Notes: generated by a model from the letters alone, not told the origin. Counted from the stretch's first letter, positions 25,543-35,460 are shown. The stretch is DNA of 64,000 bases from Caballeronia calidae (GCF_900044055.2 NZ_FCOX02000045.1:1-64000); one strand, 5' to 3'. Numbers and translations: made by a program.

Positions 25543-26193
25543 CTACTTCCCGATAATCTCCCTGAACCACCGCGGATGATGCTTCCGCGCCCATCCATAC
25601 GTGACCGTGCCGCGCGTCATCGCGCCGATCGATCCCTTCACCCACAGCGCCGCGTAGATGTGCACGATGATCGACACGATCAGCACGAACGCCGTCGCCG
25701 CATGCACGACCGACGCGATGCGAATCACCGTGATCGGGAAATAGAACGCGAAGTACGCGCGCCACATCACGATCCCGCTCAGGAGCAAGAGCACGAGACT
25801 CGCGACCATCACGAAGAAGATCAGCTTCTGCCCCGCGTTGTACTTGCCGATCGCGGGCAGGCGGTCCTCGCGATTGGCGAGGACGTCGTTCATCTGCTTC
25901 ATCCACTGGATGTCGCTCTCGTCCAGATAGTTGTGATGCCAGAAGCGCAGCGCGAGGATCAGGAACGAGATGAACATCACGCAGCCCACGAACGGATGCA
26001 GGATGCGCGTCCACTGCCCGCCGCCGAATATCGCGTAGAGCCATGACATCGACGGATGGAACATCGCGAGGCCCGAAAGCGCGAGCAGCACGAAGGTGAT
26101 CGCGGTGATCCAGTGGTTCGTGCGTTCGTTCGGCGTGTAGCGCACGATCAGTCGGTGGCCCTTCACGTCACGCAGTTCGCTATCGTGTTTCAT
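25543..26193 (-). CDS. fdoI: Formate dehydrogenase cytochrome b556 (gamma) subunit
   Basis: 216 residues from ATG 26193, which has AGGAG eight bases upstream; an ATG at 26217 gives eight extra residues. Four hydrophobic helices carry histidine ligands for two b hemes (RTNHWITAITFVLLALSG; ILHPFVGCVMF; VVHAATAFVLIVSIIVHIYAALW). The short cytoplasmic ends and the GSIGAMTRGTVTYGWARKHHPRW tail are typical of FdnI/FdoI. It anchors the periplasmic enzyme and passes electrons to the quinone. It overlaps the beta subunit gene by 14 bases. Confidence 0.93.
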   Translation of the reverse strand: MKHDSELRDVKGHRLIVRYTPNERTNHWITAITFVLLALSGLAMFHPSMSWLYAIFGGGQWTRILHPFVGCVMFISFLILALRFWHHNYLDESDIQWMKQMNDVLANREDRLPAIGKYNAGQKLIFFVMVASLVLLLLSGIVMWRAYFAFYFPITVIRIASVVHAATAFVLIVSIIVHIYAALWVKGSIGAMTRGTVTYGWARKHHPRWFREIIGK

Positions 26194-27124
26194 CTGTCCG
26201 CTCCTGTCCGCCTTCACGGCGACGCCGCATCTCTTCCGCTTCCTGGTGCGCTTCCAGTTCGTCTTCCTCGGAGACCTCGTTCGGCCCGATGCGCGTGTAA
26301 TGGAAGAAGCCCGCGAGCGCCGCGATGCCGATGCCGATCATCGCGAGCGGCTTCGTCACGCCTTTCCATATCGACACGAGCGGGCTGATGTGCGGATCCT
26401 TCGCGAGCCCGTGATACAGCTCCGGCTGATCCGCGTGATGCAGCACGTACATCACGTGTGTGCCGCCCACGCCCTGCGGATCGTACAGACCTGCATTCAC
26501 GAAGCCGCGCTCCTTCAGATCCTCGACGCGCTCGGCCGCCTGCGCCTGCATGTCCACCTTGGTGCCGAACATGATCGCGCCGGTCGGACACGTCTTCACG
26601 CACGCGGGTTCCTGCCCGACCGAAACGCGATCGGAACAGAGCGTGCACTTGTACACGCGATGATCTTCCTTCGAGAGCCGCGGAATATTGAACGGGCAGC
26701 CGGTGATGCAATATCCGCAGCCGATGCAGTTCTCCTCGTGAAAATCCACGATGCCGTTCGTGTACTGCACGATCGCGCCGGGCGACGGACACGCCTTCAG
26801 ACATCCCGGGTCCTCGCAATGCATGCAACCGTCCTTGCGGATCAGCCATTCGAGGTCGCCCTTCGGATTCTCATATTCGGTGAAACGCATCACCGTCCAC
26901 GAATGCTCAGTCAGGTCGCGCGGATTGTCATAGACACCGGTCGTGTGACCGATGTCGTCGCGCAGATCGTTCCACTCCATGCACGCCGTCTGGCACGCCT
27001 TGCAGCCGATGCACTTCGACACGTCGATGAGCTTCGCCACCGAGCCCGTCACTGGCTCGCGCACCTGCGTCTGCGGCGTGGTCGTCGCCGAGATGCGCCT
27101 GATATCGAGCGATTGCAGAGCCAT
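26180..27124 (-). CDS. fdoH: Formate dehydrogenase iron-sulfur (beta) subunit
   Basis: 314 residues with four ferredoxin-type [4Fe-4S] motifs: CIGCKACQTAC, CMHCEDPGCLKAC, CIGCGYCITGC and CTLCSDRVSVGQEPACVKTC. A single C-terminal membrane helix (PLAMIGIGIAALAGFFHYTRIG, about residues 260-280) anchors it, as in FdnH/FdoH. The last 35 residues are unusually acidic and basic (EEDELEAHQEAEEMRRRREGG). It lies 10 bases after the catalytic gene. Confidence 0.95.
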   Translation of the reverse strand: MALQSLDIRRISATTTPQTQVREPVTGSVAKLIDVSKCIGCKACQTACMEWNDLRDDIGHTTGVYDNPRDLTEHSWTVMRFTEYENPKGDLEWLIRKDGCMHCEDPGCLKACPSPGAIVQYTNGIVDFHEENCIGCGYCITGCPFNIPRLSKEDHRVYKCTLCSDRVSVGQEPACVKTCPTGAIMFGTKVDMQAQAAERVEDLKERGFVNAGLYDPQGVGGTHVMYVLHHADQPELYHGLAKDPHISPLVSIWKGVTKPLAMIGIGIAALAGFFHYTRIGPNEVSEEDELEAHQEAEEMRRRREGGQERTDETR

Positions 27125-27134
27125 CTCGTTCTCC

Positions 27135-30100
27135 CTATGCCTTCTCGACCTTCACGAGGAACGACTTGAACTCCGGTGTCTGCGAGTTTCCGTCGCCCAC
27201 GGAAGGCGTGAGTGTGTTGACGAGATAGCCCGGCTGCGTGAGGCCCTTGAAGCCCCAGTGCAGCGGCAGGCCGACGGTGTGCACCTTCTTGCCCTCCACG
27301 GTCAATGGCTTGATGCGCTTCGTGACGAGCGCCACCGCGACGATATGCCCGCGATTGCTCGACACCTTCACCCGATCGCCCGCGACCACGCCCACTTCCT
27401 TCGCATGCTCCTCGCCGATTTCCACGAACTGCTGCGGCTGCACGATCGCGTTCAGGCGCGCGTGCTTGGTCCAGTAGTGGAAGTGCTCGGTGAGGCGATA
27501 CGTCGTCGCCGTGTTCGGGAACTTGTCGGCGGTGCCGAACGCCGCGCGATCGTCGGGGAACACGCGCGCCGCCGGATTGCTCGTCGCCACCTTGTTGTCG
27601 GGGAAGAACGGGTTGTGACCGAGCGGCGTCTCGAACGGCTCGTAGTGCGTGGGGAACGGCCCCTCGTTCATGCCGTCGCGCGCGAAGAAGCGCGCGACGC
27701 CCTCGGGGTTCATGATGAACGGGCTCATGCCCTTGTCCGGCGCCTCGTCGATCTTGAAGTCGGGAACGTCGGAGCCCGACCAGGCGCGTCCGTTCCACGC
27801 GACGAGCTTTCTCGACGGATCGAACGGCTTGCCGTTCACATCGCACGATGCACGGTTGTACAGGACGCGCCGGTTCGCCGGCCATGCCCACGCCCAGTTC
27901 AGCGTCTGGCCGATGCCCGTCGGGTCCGAGTTGTCGCGCCGGCCCATCTGGTTGCCCGCCTGCGTCCACGAGCCGCAGAAGATCCAGCATCCGCTCGCGG
28001 TCGAGCCGTCGTCGCGCAGCTGCGCGAAGCTCGCCAGCTGCTCGCCGCGCTTTGCGAGCACTTTGGTCTGATCGGTCGGATCGGTGACGTCGGCGAGCGC
28101 GCGGCCGTTGTACTCCATCGCGATTTCTTCGGGCGTCGGGCTTTCCGGGTCCGCGTACGGCCAGGTCATCTTCAGGATCGGATCGGGGTACTTGCCGCCC
28201 TTCTCCTGATACGCCTTTCTCATGCGCAGCCACAGCGCCGACATGATCTCCAGGTCGCTTCTCGCCTCGCCCGGCGCGGCCGCGCCCTGCCAGTGCCATT
28301 GCAGCACGCGCGACGAGCTCACGAGCGAGCCGCGCTCTTCCGCGAAGCAGGTGGTCGGCAGACGGAACACTTCGGTCTGGATCTTCGATGCATCGACGTC
28401 ATTGAACTCGCCGTGGTTCTTCCAGAACTCGGACGTCTCCGTCGCGAGCGGGTCCATGATGACGAGCCACTTCAGCTTCGACAGCCCGAGCCCGATCTTC
28501 GCCTTGTTCGGCGCCGCGGCGAGCGGGTTGAAGCCCTGGCACATGTAGCCGTTCATCTTGCCCGCGGCCATCAGCTCGAAGACCTGCAACATGTCGTAGG
28601 ACTTGTCGAGCTTCGGCAGCATGTCGAAGCCGAAGTTGTTCTCGGCCGTCACGTTGTCGCCCCACCACGACTTCATGAAGCTCACGTGGAACGCGCGATA
28701 GTTCTTCCAGTAGCTCAGCTGATTCGGCCGCAACGGCTGCGATGCGCGCTTCTTGATGTACTCGTCGTAGTCCTGCTCGCCTTCCATCGGCAAGGTCATG
28801 TAGCCGGGCAACAGGTTCGACATCAGGCCGAGATCGGTCAGGCCTTGAATGTTCGAGTGTCCGCGCAGCGCATTCATGCCGCCGCCCGCGATGCCGATAT
28901 TGCCGAGCAGGAGCTGCACCATCGCGCCCGTGCGGATCATCTGCGCGCCGACCGAATGATGCGTCCAGCCGAGCGCATAGAGGATCGTGCCCGCGCGATT
29001 CGGCGCGGCCGTCGTCGCGAGCATCTCGCAGACCTTCAGGAACTTGTCGGTCGGCGTGCCGCAGACCTTCGTCACCATCTCCGGCGTGTAGGCGGCGTAG
29101 TGCTGCTTCAGCATGTTGTAGACGCAGCGCGGGTCCTGCAGCGTGGGATCGGTCTTCACGAAGCCGTCCTCGCCACGTTCGTAATCCCAGCTCGTCTTGT
29201 CATACTTGCGGTGCTCCGCGTCGTAGCCGGAGAACACGCCGTCCTTGAACGCGAAGTCCTCGCGCACGATGAACGACATGTCCGTGTAGTTCTTCACGTA
29301 CTCGTGCTGGATCTTGTCGTTCGTGAGCAGATAGTTGATGACGCCGCCCAGGAACGCGATGTCCGTGCCGGTGCGTATCGGCGCGTAGAAATCCGCGACC
29401 GATGCGGTGCGCGTGAAGCGCGGATCGACCACGATGAGACGCGCGCGGCGATGCGCCTTCGCCTCGGTCACCCACTTGAAGCCGCACGGGTGCGCCTCGG
29501 CCGCGTTGCCGCCCATCACGAGAATCACGTCCGCGTTCTTGATGTCGACCCAATGGTTCGTCATCGCTCCACGGCCAAACGTCGGGGCAAGACCTGCCAC
29601 CGTCGGGCCATGTCAGACACGCGCCTGATTGTCGAATGCGAGCATCCCCATGCTGCGCACGGTCTTGTGCGTCAGATAGCCGACCTCGTTGCTGCCCGCC
29701 GACGCCGCGAGAAAGCCCGTCGTCAGCCAGCGGTTCACCTTCTTGCCGTCGGGCGTGGTCTCGACGAAGTTCGCGTCGCGGTCCTCTTTCATCAGCACGG
29801 CGATGCGATCGAGCGCGTCTTCCCACGAGATGCGTTTCCACTCGTTCGACCCCGGCGCGCGATGCTCCGGATACATCAGCCGGCTCGGGCTATGGATGAA
29901 GTCGATGAGCGAGGCGCCCTTCGGACAGAGCGTGCCGCGATTGACCGGATGATCCGGATCGCCCTCGATATGGATGATGCTCGCCTTGGCGTTCTTGGCG
30001 TTGTCGCCGAGGCCGTACATCAGGATGCCGCACCCGACCGAGCAGTACGGGCAGGTATTGCGCGTTTCCGTGGTGCGCGACAGTTTGTACTGCCGGACTT

Positions 30101-30203
30101 CGGCAAGCGCGGGTGCCGGAGAAAAGCCCATTGCCGCCAGGCTCGATCCGGCGAGCGTGCTCGCGGAGACCTTGAGGAACTGTCGCCGTGACATTTGGAG
30201 CAT
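27135..30203 (-). CDS. fdoG: Formate dehydrogenase catalytic (alpha) subunit, selenocysteine-containing molybdoenzyme
   Basis: One gene of 1022 residues, read through an in-frame UGA at 29615-29613 (Sec197; E. coli FdnG has Sec196). It begins with a twin-arginine signal (MSRRQFLKVSASTLAG), then the [4Fe-4S] ligands CPYCSVGC...LCPKGAS. Immediately after the UGA the sequence HGPTVAGLAPTFGRGAM matches FdnG/FdoG, followed by MTNHWVDIKNADVILVMGGN and the bis-MGD domains. The enzyme oxidises formate in the periplasm; electrons flow through the beta and gamma subunits to quinone. Standard ORF calling splits it at 29613 and restarts at GTG 29600, which is an artefact. Formate from FdhA could be its substrate, though the two loci lie 11 kb apart. 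Confidence 0.96.
29575..29615 (-). promoter_or_regulatory. SECIS element for UGA recoding
   Basis: The apical hairpin GGCA-GGTCT-TGCC (29598-29586 on the minus strand) has the GGUCU loop recognised by SelB, as in E. coli fdnG and fdhF. It sits 14 bases 3' of the UGA, the usual distance. Outer pairing between the GGCC near 29609 and a GGCC near 29575 region is possible but was not computed. Confidence 0.92.
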
Positions 30204-30240
30204 GATTGCCCTCGGCGCGAGTCGTAAAGTGGGTTTCTAA

Positions 30241-30246
30241 AGTATA
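30241..30246 (-). promoter_or_regulatory. Candidate -10 box for the formate dehydrogenase operon
   Basis: TATACT on the minus strand, 38 bases before the catalytic-subunit ATG, in the 294-base region shared with the divergent YihY gene. No good -35 is present 17 bases upstream, so activation would be needed if it is real. Confidence 0.3.
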
Positions 30247-30497
30247 TGGTGCACGATGACATCCGGCAGGCCGGTTGACACGGTGTTTGCACCGATCGGC
30301 CTGTTTTCGTCGCTCGCGCGTCGAACACTTCACTTGCTGCTGCTGTTTGCATCTTGCCGAAGCGCATCGGCCCGCTCGGCAACTTCGCAGCCGCAGCAAA
30401 CCGCGCGCCTGCACTCGCCGCTTCTGGAATGGAACGTGCTCGAACGGATGAACATCGCCGGGCGTCCGTGCTCCATTCATCGAACCGAGAGGTCGTC

Positions 30498-31838
30498 ATG
30501 AGTTCCGTCTCAACGCAAAAGATCGAAGCGGCCGTCAAGAAAGACGCTTCCTGGGTGGCCGGTGCGCTCAAGCAGTTCTCGGAGAACCGCTGCGCCGCGA
30601 TGGCCGCGAGCATCGCCTTTTACTCCGCGTTCTCGCTCGCGCCGACGCTCGTCATGGTGATCGCCGTCGCGGGCTGGGTCTTCGGACCGGAAGCCGCGCG
30701 CGGGCAACTTTTTCATCAGGTGAACGGACTCATCGGCGATCAGGCGGCGGCGAGTGTGCAGAGCATCGTCGAGAACGCGCATCGCAGCGGCGGGACGGGC
30801 ATCGCCGCGATCATCTCGTTCGTGCTGCTGGCAGTCGGCGCGTCGGCGACATTTTCGTCGCTCAATACGGCGCTCAACATCGTCTGGCCGATGTCCGGCG
30901 ACGCGCGCTCCAGCATCATGACGATGGTGCGCGTGCGGCTCGTGTCGTTCGGGCTCGTACTCGGCGTCGCGTTCCTGCTGATCGTCTCGCTCGTGCTCGA
31001 CACCGCGATCCAGGCGGTCGGCATGTGGCTGTGGGCGAATTCGCCGTTCGTGATCGTCGGCGATGTCGTGCAACTCGCGGTCGGGCTCGCGATCCTGTCG
31101 GTCGCGTTCGGCGCGCTGCTGAAGTTCCTGCCCGACGCGCCCGTGCAATGGCGCGATGCGCTCGTCGGCGGGCTCGTTGCGGCGCTTTTGTTCTCCGCGG
31201 GCAAGAAACTCTTCGCGCTCTATCTGACGCACGCGGGGACCGCCAGCGCATTCGGCGCGGCCGGTTCGCTCGCGGTGCTGCTGATGTGGCTGTATTTCTC
31301 CGCCGCCGTGCTGCTGCTGGGCGCGGAGTTCTCGGCAGCGCGCGCCCGCATGCACGATCCGCGCGGCGCGTGGGGCACGCAGAACGCGAGCCGCGTGCCC
31401 CCGGGCAGCCGCGCGAAAATCGGCTCGATGCTCGCCGCATCGACGCGCACCGCGACGCCGGTGGCCGCAGTCGCGCCGGGCACGCCAGTCCCGTCGTCGA
31501 GCGCCCGCGCTGACGCACGTTCAGCCGCGAGCGCGCGGCGCGCGATCGACGCGCACTCGCAGCACGCGCAGCAGTTGACCGGTCAGGCGCGCAGAAAAGT
31601 GTCCGCCCTGGCGCGGGCGCTCGCGCTCTCGCGCGGGATCGCGCGTGCGGAATCGACGGCGACACGCGCCACCGCCATCGCAATGATCGGCGCGAGCCGC
31701 AAGGCGTCGCACGCGAACGCCGTGGTGCGGCGGCATCCGTGGCGCGCGGTGTTCGTCGCCGCCGGCGCGGGCATGGCCGTTGCGCTGCTGTCTCGCCACA
31801 ATGTAGTGCGACAGGACGACGCGGCGCGCCGAAGCTGA
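30498..31838 (+). CDS. YihY/BrkB-family inner-membrane protein with long Ala/Arg-rich C-terminal extension
   Basis: 446 residues from ATG 30498 (open frame upstream to 30354). The first 290 residues are the YihY/UPF0761 domain with six membrane segments: FSENRCAAMAASIAFYSAFSLAPTLVMV, then the TFSSLNTALNIVW motif, KFLPDAPVQWRDALVGGLVAALLF and AGSLAVLLMWLYFSAAVLLLGAEFSAA. The remaining 150 residues are low-complexity and rich in Ala, Arg and Ser, ending in another hydrophobic stretch (WRAVFVAAGAGMAVALLS). The function of the family is unknown; RNase BN was an old misassignment. It is divergent from the formate dehydrogenase genes. Confidence 0.88.
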   Translation: MSSVSTQKIEAAVKKDASWVAGALKQFSENRCAAMAASIAFYSAFSLAPTLVMVIAVAGWVFGPEAARGQLFHQVNGLIGDQAAASVQSIVENAHRSGGTGIAAIISFVLLAVGASATFSSLNTALNIVWPMSGDARSSIMTMVRVRLVSFGLVLGVAFLLIVSLVLDTAIQAVGMWLWANSPFVIVGDVVQLAVGLAILSVAFGALLKFLPDAPVQWRDALVGGLVAALLFSAGKKLFALYLTHAGTASAFGAAGSLAVLLMWLYFSAAVLLLGAEFSAARARMHDPRGAWGTQNASRVPPGSRAKIGSMLAASTRTATPVAAVAPGTPVPSSSARADARSAASARRAIDAHSQHAQQLTGQARRKVSALARALALSRGIARAESTATRATAIAMIGASRKASHANAVVRRHPWRAVFVAAGAGMAVALLSRHNVVRQDDAARRS

Positions 31839-32158
31839 TTTTCCGAATGGCGGATCGGGTTTGCGGCGGTTCCGAATAATGGCGCGCCGTAAAAACCGTT
31901 TGTTATATGAATCGAGGGTAATCCGCTGCTGGCTTGCGAACGCCCGATTCGCATTTCCGAGTGCGCCCGGAACTTTTTCTGAACGCGCCTGTCTCCCGAA
32001 ATTCCGCTTTAAATTTCCGGAAAACCTTGATCGACGGGCGTCAGCCCGAGTGTGTGTTTTTCGAGACAGTCTATATTTTTTCGTTTCTTAAGTTTCGAAA
32101 CGTTGCGTTATTCTCTGCGCCGGCAACAACGATTTTAATCATTCGCGTGGAGAATTCG
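31839..32158 (+). promoter_or_regulatory. AT-rich upstream region of the porin gene
   Basis: 320 bases with no gene. GC is clearly lower than around it (for example 32060-32110, with TATATT at 32072-32077 as a possible -10). No convincing -35 is visible. Such leaders are usual for highly expressed porins and may contain regulatory RNA targets; none can be named. Confidence 0.4.
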
Positions 32159-33325
32159 ATGAAGAAATTCGCACTGACGTCCCTCTCGCTGGCGCTTCTC
32201 GGCGCAGCTGGCGCGGCACAGGCACAAACGAGCGTGACGCTGTACGGCGTGATCGACGCAGGCCTTGGCTACGTGAGCCATGCAAACGCAAACGGCGACA
32301 AGCTCTTCGGCATGATCAACGGCAACCTGTCGGGCGACCGCTGGGGCCTGAAGGGTCAGGAAGACCTGGGCGGCGGCCTGAAGGCAATCTTCCAGTTGGA
32401 AAACGGTTTTGACGTCGGCACCGGCCGTCTGAACCAGGGCGGCCGCGAATTCGGTCGTCAGGCGTTCGTCGGTCTGTCGGGCAACCAGTGGGGCACGGTC
32501 ACGCTGGGCCGCCAGTACGACCCGCTCGTCGACATGGTTCAGGGCATCACGGCTGACAACTACTGGGGCGCGATCGTCGCGACGCCGGGTGACGTCGACA
32601 ACTACGACAACTCGCTGCGCACGTCGAACGCCGTCAAGTACGTTTCGCCGAACTACGCCGGCTTCCAGGTCGAAGGCCTGTACGGCTTCAGCAACCTGGC
32701 AGGCACGACCGGCCAGGGTCAGACGTGGTCCGCAGCAGCGACGTACAACAACGGCCCGCTGGCTATCGCAGGTGGCTACTTCTACGCGAACAACCCGACC
32801 GCTGGCCGTCGCGCCAACGGCACGGAAGGCGGCTGGAACAGCCCGTCGTCGGATTCGCTGTTCAACAGCCCGATCAACGCGGCGTACTCGTCGGCCAAGG
32901 CCATCGGCATCGCCCGCGGCGCGATCCAGTACTCGATCGGCGCCTTCACGGTCGGCGGTTCGTACAGCAACGCGCAATACAAGTCGGACGGCTCGTCGTT
33001 CTTCGGTTCGCAGCACTACAACACCGGCAACGCCTTCGTGAACTTCCAGGTCACGCCGGCTCTGTTGACGGGTCTGGGCTACACCTACACGAAGGCGGGT
33101 GGCGACACGTCGGCGACGTACAACCAGGTCAGCCTGGGTGCGGACTACTCGATCTCGAAGCGCACCGACTTCTACGCTGTTGCTGCTTACCAGCACGCAA
33201 GCGGCGACCAGCGCCAGTCGGATGGTTCGACCGCATCGGCGCAAGCGTCGATCGGTTCGTACGGCTTCGAAAGCGGCCGCAACCACCAGGAAATCGTCAT
33301 CGTGGGCATGCGCCACAAGTTCTAA
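32159..33325 (+). CDS. Gram-negative porin, OmpC/Omp32-like
   Basis: 388 residues. The ATG at 32159 starts a Sec signal (MKKFALTSLSLALLGAAGAAQA), and the mature protein begins QTSVTLYGVIDAGLGYVSH, the first beta strand of Burkholderia/Comamonas trimeric porins. Typical motifs are SGDRWGLKGQEDLGGGLKAIFQLENGFD, RQAFVGLSGNQWGTVTLGRQYD and the C-terminal strand HQEIVIVGMRHKF, which ends in the Phe recognised by BamA. Codon choice is strongly biased, as in highly expressed genes. It is transcribed alone with a strong terminator downstream and forms a general diffusion channel in the outer membrane. Confidence 0.96.
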   Translation: MKKFALTSLSLALLGAAGAAQAQTSVTLYGVIDAGLGYVSHANANGDKLFGMINGNLSGDRWGLKGQEDLGGGLKAIFQLENGFDVGTGRLNQGGREFGRQAFVGLSGNQWGTVTLGRQYDPLVDMVQGITADNYWGAIVATPGDVDNYDNSLRTSNAVKYVSPNYAGFQVEGLYGFSNLAGTTGQGQTWSAAATYNNGPLAIAGGYFYANNPTAGRRANGTEGGWNSPSSDSLFNSPINAAYSSAKAIGIARGAIQYSIGAFTVGGSYSNAQYKSDGSSFFGSQHYNTGNAFVNFQVTPALLTGLGYTYTKAGGDTSATYNQVSLGADYSISKRTDFYAVAAYQHASGDQRQSDGSTASAQASIGSYGFESGRNHQEIVIVGMRHKF

Positions 33326-33384
33326 GAACAACCGACTGGCGTGGCACGCAAGTGCCACGTCGGGAGGACCGCAGTACCCTCGAA

Positions 33385-33417
33385 CAGCCATCGGTCTTGC
33401 CGGTGGCTGTTTTTTTT
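33385..33417 (+). terminator. Rho-independent terminator of the porin gene
   Basis: Ten-pair stem CAGCCATCGG / CCGGTGGCTG (one T-G pair) with loop TCTTG, followed by eight T (33410-33417), 59 bases after the porin stop. Confidence 0.95.
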
Positions 33418-33524
33418 ATGCGCGCGAAAACGGCAATAAATTGTCAACATCGACCGCGCGGTTGTCAGCCAAGCCGCACATCGCAGCAGAATCGCCCGGA
33501 CCTCCAATTCCGAGAGATTCTCAA

Positions 33525-34520
33525 ATGCCCATTCGCTCCCGCCTTGCCCGAACCTTCGCGCTCGCCGCATCGCTCGCCGCCTGTCTCACGAGCGCCGGAT
33601 GCGGCCCGGGCAGTATTTCACCCGCTCATGCCGACGATTCCCGTGGCCTGCCGATGATCGTCGCGCATCGCGGCGGCACCGCGGACTATCCCGAGAACAC
33701 GCTGATCGCCATTCAAGGCGCGCTCGAGAACCACGCCGATGCGATCTGGCTCACCGTGCAGCTCACGCGCGACGGCATTCCCGTGCTCTATCGCCCGGCC
33801 GATCTTTCGACGAACACCGATGGCCGCGGCGCGGTCGCCACGCTCGACTTCGCCGATCTCGAGCGTCTGAACGCGGGCTGGAACTTCGCTCGCATCGATG
33901 CGGGCGGCACGAAGCGTTACCCGTATCGCGATCAGCCGGTACGGATCCCATCGCTCGCCGAAGCGTTGCGCGCGATCCCGCCCGCCATGCCCGTGATGCT
34001 CGACATGAAGGCCACGCCGGCCGAGCCGCAGACGGCGGCCGTCGCCCGCGTGCTGGATGAAGAAAACGCCTGGCAGCGCGTCCTCATCTACTCGACCGAC
34101 GCCGCCTATCAGACGACGTTCGCCGCCTATCCCAAGGCACAGGCGCGCCTGTTCGAATCGCGCGACGCGACCCGCGCACGGCTTGCCGCCGCCGCGCTGT
34201 CGCATACGTGTGAAGACGCGCCGCAGACGGGCGTCTGGACGGCGTTCGAATTCGCGAGAAAGATGGAACTGGTGGAAACGTTCACGCTCGGCGAGGCGCG
34301 TTCCGCGGTCACGGCGAGGCTCTGGACGCCCGAAGCGGTGAAATGCTTCCGCACCAACGCAGACGTGCGGATTCTCGCAATCGGCATCGACAACGCCGAC
34401 GACTATCGCGCCGCCGCCTGTCTGGGCGTGAACGCCGTGCTCGCCGATTCACCGCAGAAGATGCGCGCGATCAGGGCAAGCATGGCGCAACCGCTGCAAT
34501 GCGCGGCCTCCGCGCGCTGA
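33525..34520 (+). CDS. GDPD-like lipoprotein with degenerate active site
   Basis: 331 residues with a lipoprotein signal (LAACLTSAGC, lipid Cys near residue 24). The fold is glycerophosphodiester phosphodiesterase: PMIVAHRGGTADYPENTLIAIQGAL at the start, LTRDGIPVL, and a late KCFRTNADVRILAIGIDNADDY block. The catalytic core is altered. Where E. coli GlpQ has L-E-Q-D and L-H-D, this protein has I-W-L-T and Y-R-P, so the metal-binding Glu and Asp and the second His are gone. Only the first histidine (AHRGG) is kept. It is likely a non-catalytic, envelope-bound family member. It lies convergent to Anbu with six bases between the stops. Confidence 0.8.
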   Translation: MPIRSRLARTFALAASLAACLTSAGCGPGSISPAHADDSRGLPMIVAHRGGTADYPENTLIAIQGALENHADAIWLTVQLTRDGIPVLYRPADLSTNTDGRGAVATLDFADLERLNAGWNFARIDAGGTKRYPYRDQPVRIPSLAEALRAIPPAMPVMLDMKATPAEPQTAAVARVLDEENAWQRVLIYSTDAAYQTTFAAYPKAQARLFESRDATRARLAAAALSHTCEDAPQTGVWTAFEFARKMELVETFTLGEARSAVTARLWTPEAVKCFRTNADVRILAIGIDNADDYRAAACLGVNAVLADSPQKMRAIRASMAQPLQCAASAR

Positions 34521-34526
34521 GCGGAT

Positions 34527-35393
34527 TTACTGTTGCGGCGCGTTGCCCGTCGGGTTCATGTCCTCGGCGAGCGTCTGCGCGGGCGCGTCCGGGCAAGGCA
34601 GATCGCCGATGACAAGCCGCGGCACCGTGCTGCGCGTCTCGCGCGGGCGCAGCGGCACGTTGTCGAGATCGGTCCACGACGGGTTCGGAATCTCGCCAAA
34701 CAACTGCCGCAGGCGCTCGCCCCACGTCTTGTTGATCATCTGGTAATACGTGCTGTTGTTGTCGAGCGTGGCGAAGCGCGTCACGCGCAGCGAGTTCTTC
34801 TCATACACCAGCAGATCGAGCGGCAGGCCGACCGATAGATTCGAGCGCAGCGTGGAATCCATCGAAATGAGCGCGCATTTGGCGGCTTCGTCGAGCGGCG
34901 AGGCCGGCGTGATCACGCGGTCGATGATCGGCTTGCCGTACTTCGATTCGCCGATCTGGAAATACGGCGACACGCGCGTCGATTCGATGAAATTGCCCGC
35001 CGCGTAAATCATGAACATGCGCGGCGGCTGGCCGCAGATCTGCCCGCCGAGGATGAAGCTGCAATTGAAGTCGACGCTGAATTCCGCGAGCGACAAGGCA
35101 TCGCGCCGATGCACCTCGCGCACCGCATCGCCGACGATGCGCGCCGCCTCCGCCATGTTCGGCGCGCTATAGAGCGTGGGCGCGTTGGGATCGGACGGCT
35201 CCGCAAGCAGATGCGTCACCGCCTGCGTCAGCGCGAGATTGCCCGCCGCGAGCAGGACGAGCACGCGCTCGCCCGGCTGTTCGAACACAGCCATCTTGCG
35301 CGCGGCGCTCACGTGGTCCACGCCGGCGTTGGTGCGCGTGTCGGCGAGGAACACGAGTCCCTCGTCCACGCACATGCCCACGCAATAAGTCAT
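34527..35393 (-). CDS. Anbu (bacterial proteasome-related peptidase homologue)
   Basis: 288 residues from ATG 35393; the longer frame to 35480 is not supported. After removal of Met the protein starts with Thr (TYCVGMCVDEGLVFLADTRTNAG), giving the Ntn-hydrolase nucleophile, with Asp17 and a Lys near position 32 (ARKMAVF) as in proteasome beta subunits. The rest follows HslV/beta fold, and a charged, proline-rich C-terminal tail is typical of Anbu. It is the last gene of a four-gene operon (ATP-grasp, alpha-E, transglutaminase, Anbu) conserved in many proteobacteria. The biological substrate of the system is unknown. Confidence 0.9.
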   Translation of the reverse strand: MTYCVGMCVDEGLVFLADTRTNAGVDHVSAARKMAVFEQPGERVLVLLAAGNLALTQAVTHLLAEPSDPNAPTLYSAPNMAEAARIVGDAVREVHRRDALSLAEFSVDFNCSFILGGQICGQPPRMFMIYAAGNFIESTRVSPYFQIGESKYGKPIIDRVITPASPLDEAAKCALISMDSTLRSNLSVGLPLDLLVYEKNSLRVTRFATLDNNSTYYQMINKTWGERLRQLFGEIPNPSWTDLDNVPLRPRETRSTVPRLVIGDLPCPDAPAQTLAEDMNPTGNAPQQ

Positions 35394-35460
35394 GTCGATC
35401 CGTCCTGAAGCAAGCAAACCCTCATTGTACTGAGCGCGACCGTGCGTCGCATTCATCCGT

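Noticed and set aside
26952..30191. 1079-codon plus-strand open frame opposite the formate dehydrogenase genes
   Set aside because: It is antisense to a clearly real gene, is Arg/His-rich with no family resemblance, and reflects high-GC third positions.
27135..30203. Formate dehydrogenase alpha gene seen as two genes or a nonsense-mutated pseudogene
   Set aside because: The stop is UGA at the exact Sec position, the frame continues with conserved sequence, a SECIS hairpin follows, and selA, selB and selC are adjacent.
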